Shown one piece after another: positions 1-8,600 of a stretch of DNA of 20,855 nt; positions within the stretch are counted from its first letter, which is position 1; each line of letters opens with the position of its first letter. The position numbers and the translations under genes are program-made. The notes beneath the pieces are model-generated. The model saw only the letters and a list, made by a program, of their open reading frames with translations, ran no database searches and was not told where the DNA came from. Source of the DNA: Priapulus caudatus (taxonomy: Eukaryota > Priapulida > Priapulimorpha > Priapulimorphida > Priapulidae); assembly GCF_000485595.1 (NCBI RefSeq), contig NW_014577649.1:171123-191977 (forward strand), in the 5' to 3' direction.

Positions 1-850
1 ACGTACGTACCTCTGCCCTGAATGCCGTAACCGGTAGCACCTTCGTTGACCTGTTTCGAAAGTGAAACTTTCGATATTCTTCTGGACAAGCCTGACACTC
101 TATATAGAACGTGATACGCACGAGCCGGCCGGCACTTTCTCTCTGCTCCACTTTGTTTGGTCGACCATGATAGTGAGAGCGCGTTTATATAGGACGGTTG
201 CGCTTGACCGCAATTGTGTCACACCTGTAGCGGTGCGACGCGCGATATCGCGGCCGGATCCCGCAAGATCGCGCGGCTGCGAATTCCTTTCATGCAGCAG
301 CCGGCAAGTGAATGGCGAAAATCGCCGAAAAAGTATGTCATTACCGACTACACGTTTACGCAAGACGGATAGAGAGGTGATCAGCGCCACGCGGTAGCTC
401 CCGCTCGCGTGTGTATAGACTTGGCCGATCGACGATGTATCGATATACGTGTTCGACGAGACGCGAATAATTCTTATAGTCGTTCGTATCGGAAATCGGT
501 CATCGGCGAATGATGTAATTCTTACTGTGTGTACCTGTAACAACTGCCTGTGTTTACCTGCACGCGAAGCGGAAGCCGCGATGGGAGGGAGCTATAAAGC
601 GCTTGAATATTCCGAGCAGCACGCAGTGAAAGGTAGCTAGTCATCATACGGTCAATATAGATGCGTAGACCTACTTCTCGTAGTTCAAGGGCGCCTTGGC
701 GGCACCGAATAGCACGAGCAGACCGTGAATGCCCCAATTCTCGGCCAAGAATAAACGTGGGGAGTGACAACAGCGTCGTGTGATACCGATGCGTGGGTAG
801 ACAGTTACGATCGCACAGCCTTAAAAGGTTTAGCCTACATGAATTTTGTA
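1..850. other. Gene-free stretch, moderate GC
   Basis: No recognisable gene. The sequence is near 50% GC, unlike the AT-rich DNA that follows. A TATAAA lies at 593-598 on the plus strand and a TATATA near 186-191, but no coding exon follows them convincingly. Open frames here of up to 147 codons on both strands overlap one another and resemble nothing I know. A short minus-strand frame ending near 683 reads NWGIHGLLVLFGAAKAP at its end. It looks protein-like but lacks a start and an obvious acceptor, so I leave it uncalled. Confidence 0.4.
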
Positions 851-976
851 ATTTAATTGCGTGAATTAACTGTAGAAAATCAGTTATAACTGTAGAAAAT
901 CATTTCCATCCTGCATTCAGACGGTGCTAGTGTGCTTACCGGTTACATAGAATGAAAACTTCAGAGATGCAGACAT
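851..976. repeat. Short direct repeat in AT-rich DNA
   Basis: The motif TAACTGTAGAAAATCA occurs twice, near 868 and 887, about 19 bp apart. No gene is visible between 851 and 976. This may be a small slippage duplication. Confidence 0.4.
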
Positions 977-1022
977 TATCAGGAGTAGATAATAGGGATC
1001 TCCCTATTATCTACTCCTGATA
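977..1022. repeat. Perfect 22-bp hairpin, member 1
   Basis: The arms 977-998 and 1001-1022 are perfect reverse complements over 22 bases with a 2-base TC spacer. The outer arm begins TATCAGGAGTAGAT. The same outer sequence with changes appears in a second hairpin at 2835-2878, and a decayed one lies at 10337-10373. Further out, AGACAT and ATGTCT also pair, with an unpaired TTATAC on one side. It could be a tiny foldback element, or a remnant end-to-end inverted repeat of a MITE. A transcribed small-RNA hairpin is less likely because the stem lacks a proper loop. Confidence 0.75.
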
Positions 1023-1416
1023 TTATACATGTCTGATACTTGCCACGATATTTCTCATTTCATATGATTTAGTACTCAATAATCGAGTTTTGGTGTTGAA
1101 ATTAGACGTTGAAGTTTAAGAGTGTCATCGAATGTCATTCCAAAAGAATTTTCCAACTCCTCAACTGACTATAATAACTTGGTTTGGCAGCGGGTCGGTG
1201 GAGGGACCATCAGAGAACCGGGTACTCAGTAACTGCATGTATAACAACCTGAGCTGTTTCATTCATTAAGGCGTTCACTAAGACGTTGTGAACCAAACAC
1301 TGTATAACTAACATAAACGTAACATTAAGATTTATTGCGCAGGTCTACTTTATGATTGATATACAATAAAATACATTTTACTTTGAAAAAATTTCCACTA
1401 AATAATTTTTTATTTT
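1023..1416. other. AT-rich intergenic DNA
   Basis: No gene, RNA or repeat that I can support. The stretch is AT-rich and ends in a T-rich run at the left edge of the inverted-repeat element at 1417. Confidence 0.4.
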
Positions 1417-1858
1417 AAGCGGGGGACACACCATGCCAATTTCGCTATGCGATCATATCTGCAGCGACATTCGCACCAGCATGCGGTAATTGAGCGGACA
1501 CACCATGCGAATTTATTCGCACAACCGCAGCGGACACACTACACGCGATCTACTGTCGCCGCACGGCTCCAACAGCCATGTGGTCAAGTGATTATCATAC
1601 TGATCAATTATTCGCTGCATTATAACATCGGTCGGTTCGATTTTCGCTTCTACGGACGGACACACAATGCGAATCTGTACGCAGCGGTAAAATCCGCAGC
1701 GAAAATATCAAACATGTTTGATCGCTGCGAATTTCGGTGCGGATGAAATTCGCGGCGAAATACGCCCGCGCTTGAGTGGACACACCATGCGAATTCCGCT
1801 GCGATTTTAACAATCGCTGCGGTAGTGCGCATAACTTCGCATGGTGTGTCCCCCGCTT
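1417..1858. mobile_element. MITE-like element with 20-bp inverted ends
   Basis: The left end AAGCGGGGGACACACCATGC (1417-1436) is matched by its exact reverse complement at 1839-1858. Between them, the terminal motif GGACACAC[CA]ATGCGAAT and variants recur in the same orientation near 1497, 1531, 1658 and 1778. There are also many GCAGCG/CGCTGC and GCGAAT words. No transposase frame is present, so it is non-autonomous. I see no convincing target-site duplication. TTAA at the left edge is not matched at the right, so the superfamily is undetermined. The overlapping open frames at 1447-1871 are by-products of these repeats. Confidence 0.7.
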
Positions 1859-1990
1859 TGCTACTACACATGTAACATTCCCAACTGAACTTGTATATTT
1901 TGTCTACGGCTTTTGTAACAATGATGTACTCAAATAATATCGCGAGCTAATAATGCATATATACAAAATGTCCTATTAGCTCTCCTATTA

Positions 1991-2509
1991 GGCGCGTTCA
2001 CACACAATAAAAACCGCGATGCTAATCGCGATGAAATACCGAGATAATTGTGTCGTTGTTCACACAGGCGAATAATTGCGCTAATCGCCGAGCGGGATAA
2101 TTCTATTAATCGAACTGCGCATGCTCACTGCCGGAATGATGCTCACTACGCATGCTCACTGCTCACTCGCTTGGAATGATGGGATAGAAAATACCGGGAT
2201 TATTTGCGCGAGCGTTCACACACGCAAATAATCGCGCTAAAATACCGGGATTATTTGCGCGAGCGTTCACACACGCAAATAATCGCGCTAATTCCAAAGC
2301 GAGCGTTCACACACGCAAATAATCGCGCTAATTCCAAAGCGAGCGTTCACACACGCAAATAATCGCGCTAATTCCAAATAATCGCAGTCAAATCGCGATT
2401 ATTAGTGAGTATTATTGCGTTCACGTTACTTGTAATAATCTCGGTATTTCGATCGCGATGCAAAAACCGGGATTTGCATCCCGCTTATTCGCGCCAGTGT
2501 GAACGCGCC
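1991..2509. mobile_element. PIF/Harbinger-like MITE
   Basis: The inverted ends are GGCGCGTTCACAC (1991-2003) and GTGTGAACGCGCC (2497-2509), perfect over 13 bp. They are flanked by TATTA on both sides (1986-1990 and 2510-2514). The element contains a TTA site at each border, the 3-bp target typical of PIF/Harbinger elements, and the GG start also fits. The longer word CCTATTAGCTCT also flanks both sides, so the exact duplication length is uncertain. There is no coding capacity. The interior is a set of palindromic words (AATAATCGCG, CGCGATTATT) and a tandem array at 2190-2379. Confidence 0.7.
2190..2379. repeat. Tandem array inside the Harbinger-like MITE
   Basis: The core GAGCGTTCACACACGCAAAT starts at 2210, 2261, 2301 and 2341, giving periods of 51, 40 and 40 bp. 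The first two units carry an ATACCGGGATTATTTGC spacer. The later ones carry ATTCCAAAGC instead. Each core contains GCGTTCACAC, the element's own terminal sequence, so the array is built from copies of the transposon end. Confidence 0.85.
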
Positions 2510-2514
2510 TATTA

Positions 2515-2834
2515 GCTCTTGGTAATACTGATATACATTGTAACATTGATGTAATTACATTGTAGCGCACAAGCTGTATTGTATATTTTGAGTGCGCCAT
2601 CCACCATATTACGGGGGTTTTCATGTTCCGCACAAGAGTTCAGGAACAAGAGTTCAGCCCTCTTAAATTGACTACGTCACGAATTTTCTATGGTGTATAT
2701 TTGTAAAAATTGTGCTGCCATTTTTTTTCACATTAAAAGTAAGTGCTAACGGGACTAAATGTGTTGTCAAATTCTTACCTGGTAAGATTGTTTCTCAACT
2801 AGTTATAAATCCAAAAACCTGGACGATTTGATAT
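2515..2834. other. AT-rich intergenic DNA
   Basis: No gene or RNA seen. The sequence is AT-rich, with a T-run near 2721-2728. A minus-strand open frame overlapping 2421-2633 starts inside the MITE and is not credible. Confidence 0.4.
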
Positions 2835-2878
2835 TATCAAGAGCAGATGAAGAAGGCCTTCTTTATCTGCTCTTGATA
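2835..2878. repeat. 22-bp hairpin, member 2
   Basis: The arms 2835-2856 and 2857-2878 abut with no loop and pair over 22 bases with one mismatch, which would be a G-U pair in RNA. The outer arm TATCAAGAGCAGAT matches member 1 at 977 except for two transitions. The inner eight bases differ completely, yet both arms changed together. Both copies are followed by TTAT. Confidence 0.75.
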
Positions 2879-3277
2879 TTATGATCCTGACATAATTGCT
2901 TGCTATGGGCTATGAGTCACGAGTGTATGTTTACATCGAACAATATAGTAAAATAGGAAGTATAATGCAGCAATTTAACCATACAAAGTGAACAGAATTA
3001 CTTACATTTTGTGAAATAGTGGAAATATTTTTTTCTTTTACTATTTACGGTGACGTAATCACTTTAAATGGCAAGCGTAGATTGATGCATGAGCATATAA
3101 TGGGTATTTGAGATGGGTCATGATAATCATAGATCATCAAAACAAGTGCCGAGCGGAAACGGGCGGGTTTTAACACAATAATCAGTGTTAGAAATCAGAG
3201 CTCGACCGGATACACTTTCATACACTTTCGTTTACCACTTTATGGGACGGATAGAGGGGAATGAAATACGAATGGAC
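2879..3277. other. AT-rich intergenic DNA
   Basis: No feature that I can support between the second hairpin and the GATA microsatellite. Confidence 0.4.
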
Positions 3278-3452
3278 TGATAGATACATAGAAGAGATAA
3301 ATAGATATATAGATAGATAGCTAGACAGAGAGATAGTTAGATAGATAGATAGATAGATAGATGGATGGATAGATAGATGGGTAGATAGATAGATAGTTAG
3401 ATAGACAGATAGATAGATATATAGATAGATATATAGATAGATCCATAGATAG
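3278..3452. repeat. GATA/AGAT microsatellite
   Basis: An imperfect (GATA)n tract of about 175 bp, with interruptions such as GACAGA, GATGGATG and ATATAGAT. The two minus-strand open frames over it (Ser/Ile/Tyr/Leu-rich translations of TATC repeats) are artefacts of the repeat. Confidence 0.9.
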
Positions 3453-4185
3453 AGTGAGAAAAGGGAGAACGGGGCAGAATGAGAGATAGCCATAGAGAAT
3501 GGGCGAGTGTGTAAAATAAGATTAATAAGAGTGAAAAGCGGAGGAGAGGTGGAGGGGATAGGTATCGTATGACGTAGAGTGATCGCGATTCAAAAAGAGA
3601 CGCTGTTATTCTGCTTAGCATACACTACCAGATATAATACGTGATGTAGGACTAGTATATAGTCTAGTAAGACTGAAGTCGTATTTGGCCTTTATAAGAA
3701 CGTCAAACATCAAGGAAAGAACAATAACAAACTAATACCCTGATAATTCCTTCCCGAGCTTTTATATTGAGAAAACTACTCTGCATAGACGTTTCATTTT
3801 ATAAAATTTAGAAAAATAAATGTTCTAATTTACGCGTATACATATTTACTTACACCACATACAATGAAGCATAGTGTTAAATATATCAGTTATAACCCTG
3901 AGTTATAATTCCATAATCAGCATGTATTACAGTATAATTTGTTGCTCAACCATGGTATACTTTATAGAATAATCGTGCGACATACAACTTTGATGACGAG
4001 TTCATACCATATATTCTATACCGTATTAACGACTTCTACACATGTACAGACATGAGAATATAAAATGATAAAAGTACCTGTCCTACACGCTTGCCCTTCC
4101 CTTCACTGCAGCCTCTTTGTCAGTACACATCAAAGCCTTCTCAATGAAATGAAAGTGGGATCGCGGATGTGGAGGCTAGTGGTGG
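3453..4185. other. Intergenic DNA without genes
   Basis: A purine-rich start (to about 3560) passes into AT-rich DNA. I see no open frame, RNA gene or repeat worth calling. From about 4160 the sequence becomes G/T-rich and leads into the direct repeat at 4196. Confidence 0.4.
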
Positions 4186-4219
4186 GGTGGTTGTTGGTGG
4201 TGAGGTGGGGGTAGTGGTG

Positions 4220-4685
4220 CAGGCCCGTAGCCAGCTTTATATTGGGTGGGGTTAGTTTTTTAATGTTGACAATTTGCTCGGCAGGGGCGTGTACAGGATT
4301 TGTACCAGGGGGGGGGGTCTAACCGTAACCCAAAGTTTCGAGCACGCGAAGGGGAGGTCTGGAGGTAAGGGAAAATTTTAAAAATTAGACCCCCTCAGAT
4401 GCGTTTTCTGCGCGAGCAAGGGGGGGTCCGGACTCCCTGGACCCCCCCTGTACACGCCCCTGCTCGGGCGCGAAGCGACCAGGCGAGGGAGCCAAGCGAC
4501 CGAGCGGGGGGGGGGGAGGGTGTGGGAGGGGGGTGTTCACTGTTCACCCTCCCGCACGATGGAGATTTTGCAATTATTACACTAAAATGGAGCGAAATTT
4601 CTTGCAAATTAAAAAAAAAAATTTTTTTGGGCTTTGGGGGGGGGGTTCGTTTGAACCCCCCGAACCCCCCCTGGCTACGGGCCTG
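4220..4685 (+). mobile_element. hAT-like G/C-rich MITE, copy 1
   Basis: The ends CAGGCCCGTAGCCAG (4220-4234) and CTGGCTACGGGCCTG (4671-4685) are perfect inverted repeats. The same element lies in reverse orientation at 10757-11208, where an exact 8-bp target duplication supports the hAT superfamily. Here only TGGTG is shared across the junction, and the flank is itself repetitive. Inside sits a second pair of inverted ends, CAGGGGCGTGTACAGG and its complement, at 4282-4462. Long G runs occur near 4309-4318 and 4506-4515. Open frames such as one reading MRFLREQGGVRTPWTPP recur in both copies but look like translations of repeat DNA, not a transposase. Confidence 0.8.
4282..4462 (+). mobile_element. 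Element nested in MITE copy 1
   Basis: CAGGGGCGTGTACAGG at the left is matched by CCTGTACACGCCCCTG at the right. The flanks share GCTCGG, a possible target duplication. The same nested pair is present in the second MITE copy (10995-11146), so the nesting predates the spread of the composite element. Confidence 0.6.
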
Positions 4686-4714
4686 TGGTGGGTGGTGAGG
4701 TGGGGGTAGTGGTG

Positions 4715-5264
4715 GGTGCTGTTGTTAGGGGTGGTTTGGTCTGGCCTGGTTTGGCTTTGCGACATGATGTATCACCTTATCCATGAAACCGAAGATGGTA
4801 TGAATGCAATTCTTCACAGCGGAAAGTAAACAGAGAATTTTACCAGGCAAGTTTCTACTATGTAACAACTAGCATGTTAAATACACCCCATCGATTACTT
4901 GAAAACACACTATATCATCTTAATTAAACATATGCTCACACTCATCCTTATAAGCTCGCTTAGTACTAATGAATTATCCTCATACAATCCAAGAAGCATA
5001 CATGCTATTTCATATACACCTTGCATTTGGAAGTTGTAACACACATATACAAAAGATTTCCACAAAGTACACGGTTTACCTTCACTAGTAATTTATGGTC
5101 ATGACAAAAATTAATGTCAATTAATTATTTCATGCTTCCAACAGTTCACAACCAAACATACAGGTTGACAATGTCACAATTTAAACTTTAGAAATATGCC
5201 AATTTCCAAAATTATCCATTTAATCAATTTCCTCAACATGTCATGATTGTACAGATAACTATTT
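4715..5264. other. AT-rich DNA downstream of the paraoxonase gene
   Basis: No gene or RNA seen. This is sequence beyond the probable poly(A) sites of the minus-strand paraoxonase gene. Confidence 0.4.
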
Positions 5265-5309
5265 TTTATTCATTTTTGCTATAGAATGTAATGAAATTAT
5301 TTTTTTATT
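5265..5309 (-). promoter_or_regulatory. Candidate poly(A) signals of PON
   Basis: Two AATAAA hexamers on the minus strand, at 5304-5309 and 5265-5270, lie about 130 and 170 bases after the stop codon of the paraoxonase gene. Either could end a short 3' untranslated region. The sequence between is A/T-rich. The choice between them is not visible in the sequence. Confidence 0.5.
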
Positions 5310-5439
5310 AAACCCGTGGATAGGAAAACACAAATAAACAAGTATCATTATCACCAATTTTACCAATTTTGCCTGATATTTTTCACCATATTCGTATCCT
5401 AGTGTACACTGGAATGTCACTAACAACACAAGTGTATTC

Positions 5440-5610
5440 TCATGGTAAATATTGCACATTGCAGTACATTAATTTATCTCTGAGCGTTCCAATAAGCAAT
5501 CCATTATCACGATAAACTGCTACGGTGGAGCCAATCAAATTTGTTCCATCATCTGCATAAACTTCAGAAATCGACTGTACTTTTCCTTCCTTCATCCTTA
5601 ATCGGAGAAC
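5440..5610 (-). CDS. PON: PON exon 9 and stop (residues 303-358)
   Basis: The acceptor TTATATTAG precedes VLRLRMKEGKVQSISEVYAD. The final blade has IGSTVAVY and the C-terminal motif LLIGTLRDKLMYCNVQYLP, close to LLIGTVFHKALYCEL of PON1. Cys352 is the disulfide partner of Cys39. The stop TGA is at 5440-5442. Confidence 0.92.
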   Translation of the reverse strand, partial: VLRLRMKEGKVQSISEVYADDGTNLIGSTVAVYRDNGLLIGTLRDKLMYCNVQYLP

Positions 5611-8600
5611 CTAATATAATATAAGAATAACAGAATGTAATAAAAATAATTATAATAAATATTATTCATCACCGTCGTCATACTCATCATGTCCGTAATT
5701 TTACACAACATCTATGTCTATATAGCAAACACTCTTCATACCTGGGATGGAGCAGTATGGTTATCTGGGTCACAATCCCACAGTAGCAACTTGTATCCTA
5801 CAGGATGGCAGCCGATGTAAACGTCCCCTGATGCATCATCGACGAAGAGATTGTCAGGTGCTGTTCTCAGTGGCACTCTCTGAAATGTAGATTGAGGATG
5901 AGTGAGTTATGAGCTTTGAGATTGAATACGCAAATTCATTCTCGTTACTATAACTGATTCAACATCAAGTTCTATACTTTTCAAATTGTCTTCGAAGAAG
6001 CTGGAAGCATCTAATGGTTCGAATATATGTCACCAAGAGCTGAATCGATCATGACATCACGTTGGCATGACAAAAAACTGGCCGATTCTAAACAATCACC
6101 AGACTCCCACACCTTTACGGCGTGAAGATGGTGCTGTCTTTTGTTTAACATTGTAGTCATAATTGCACTTTTTATAGATTTCCAAAAGTTTAAAGTGAAC
6201 AGGAACTCCCTATTAAGTTCCCTGGGGGTATTACGCTATTCAGTTTTCTCATTTATCAAAATAATTCGCACCTCACCCCTGCCTTTAAATTTTCTATTCC
6301 CATGATAAACTATAAATGTGTGTATCATCAAACTCATTAATATACTAGGTCCGCTTCCTATATAAAAAAGAGCACACCGTGTATACAGCATAACCATCAT
6401 TGAGAGCCAGCCAGTGTAACAACATGGGAACGAGAACTCACTGCTTTGGCTCTCTAGATACTAACATTACTGAATACCTACAATGAATCTTGAGATCAAG
6501 TAGCAGAAATATAACCAATGACATGCGTGGTGTGTCTCTTACAAACCGCACCTTGAAAAACCTCTTGGTTATCCCTTCTCTCAACAAAATTCACAGAAAT
6601 ACAACAAGTGATGAGATATAATTAATTAATAATATAACCATCATATCCACAGATCTATGACCAGAGATGCCAACACTTTTCTGAGCAAACTAGTGAGGAT
6701 ATCTGAAATCTGTAGTCCGAGGGTCACGCAGTGAACCAAGTATGTTAGGGGGGTTCGGTGCATGCCCCCCGGAAAATTTTTGACTCCGAGATGCAATTTC
6801 CTGCATTCTGCATGGGACCCAAAATGATAATAAGTTCACACTGATATTTCCTGCTAAATACATGTAGTTATTTTTAATCATGTTATATCAATGTAACACT
6901 GAAACAAAACACTTAAAATATCATAAAAATGATTTTTTTTCGATCGTAATAAAAATCGTAGTTATATGCAAACTGGTCGTAGTGGTCAAAATGCAAACGA
7001 AATTCGTATAAAATACGGATAAATCGTAGTGGTTGGCATCTCTGTATGACTTACAGATCTATGACTTACCTGCACTTCTTCCAGATAATTGTCTTTTAAA
7101 ATCTTGTAGGAAATAAAGTATCCATAGCAAACTACATATACATACCTGAAAGAATCATCCTGATATCAGACAATGCAATAACATCATAATCTTATGGTTC
7201 ATAATTCAATAAATATTTCATAAATTATATGAATATTAATATTTAAATGTAAATACATTGTTTATGGAGAGTTGGGTTGCTTTAAAAATAGTGTATACAC
7301 ACTGCAGCAAAACACAATGAATTGAAACCACGACAAAGTTCTTGATTCTTGTGAACACGACAAACTCTAAAGGAGAACGATTTCAGTAATAGTGATATAA
7401 TTCAAAATATCAATATAATCTACAATACATTTTAATTCCCACGATGACTCTAGACAATTTGAACATTAGACGTCCATTAGGAACCTACTTTCCCTCAGGA
7501 CTCATGGTAATGCCGTTGGCCATACTCAGATCAGACGCCACAACTTTGGCTTTCGTGAACTCATTGTAATGTAGCACTGCTCCCCAATTAAGCTCCAATC
7601 CAATTGTCTCGAATGTCTTCCAGGGAAGATTCACAAAGTGATGAAACTTGGTGATGAAGAAGCTATTCTCGGAAGTTGCTACCAAACCGTTGCCACTGAA
7701 AAAATAAACGAATGTGCGTGTGTCAGGGTAAAAAATACACGGGAGCGATGAGCGATTCGCTCTTCAAACCTCCGAAATCGCTCCTGTGAGGCTCAAAATA
7801 GCTCCCGTAAAAATTTTTGACAAGAGCTAATTTTTCCACAGACTTTTGAAAAAGAGCTCCCGTAAAAAAAGGAATTTTTTCCCTGGCGTGCGTGTACAGA
7901 TGCGCCAGGTCGTCCCGTTATAGCACTACAACTATAGGATTACACTGGTAGTTGTTTAATAAACATAAACATTCCATTTGATGAATGTGTTGAAAAATAA
8001 ATGTATTTGCGTTAATTGGAAAAAATAGTTAAATGGATAAAGATCGAAAAATACAGAAAAAAGGTAAATAATAAAAAACCTGATGGGATTCGATCCAACG
8101 ACTTTTCAGCCGTGACGCCGTGCTATACGCGTTCGGCTATCCAGGCTTATTGGGTTTCTAGATTATGGATGTGCCATGAATATGACAACACTGTGACGTC
8201 ATTGAGGCAGTTCAGGAATCCATGTTTAACCCTCCTCTTGAGGGTCAAAAGGTTATCAGACACTTACTCTTCGCACGTCAGTGGAAAGCACATTTCATGG
8301 TCCTTTCAATAAAGTGATAAAAATGGTAGGTTAGCACTGAAACAAAAAAGTTTTTCACTCTGTCCATTAGGCCATGTCCTCAGAAAATGTCTGATATCTG
8401 ACCTTTCCCCCACTGCCCTTTGAAATGTGACCTCCAATTTCACACTGGTGATGGGTTTCCTATCCATCACACTATACACCGAATATTAAGAGCATAGGTC
8501 GAGCCGTTCAGATTTGTGCCGAAATTCCGTATTTCCTCCTATACCTTAAGTTAAGGGAAAAATATTCCCCTTCCGTTTACACATCTTGACCTTTGACCCT

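Larger units (their letters stand above)
4196..4714. repeat. 24-bp direct repeats flanking MITE copy 1
   Basis: A G/T-rich 24-bp word starting GGTGGTGAGGTGGGGG occupies 4196-4219, directly left of the element at 4220. It recurs exactly at 4691-4714, five bases right of the element. This is far longer than a transposon target duplication. It suggests insertion into, or later recombination around, a G/T minisatellite. Confidence 0.7.

Noticed and set aside
522-860. Minus-strand frame ending NWGIHGLLVLFGAAKAP..
   Set aside because: Protein-like in appearance, but only about 50 codons with no ATG, no clear acceptor and no family match.
977-1022. CRISPR-like or bacterial terminator reading of the hairpins
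   Set aside because: The gene structure is eukaryotic, the repeats are kilobases apart, and no spacer array or cas gene is present.
3218-3621. Minus-strand frames rich in Ser, Ile, Tyr and Leu
   Set aside because: They translate the GATA microsatellite and have no independent support.
4395-4765. Overlapping frames in MITE copy 1, one of which recurs in copy 2
   Set aside because: Recurrence comes from the shared repeat DNA. No transposase motif is present and the frames overlap on both strands.
5259-5459. Minus-strand frame of 66 codons
   Set aside because: It lies in another reading frame over the end of PON exon 9 and the 3' untranslated region.
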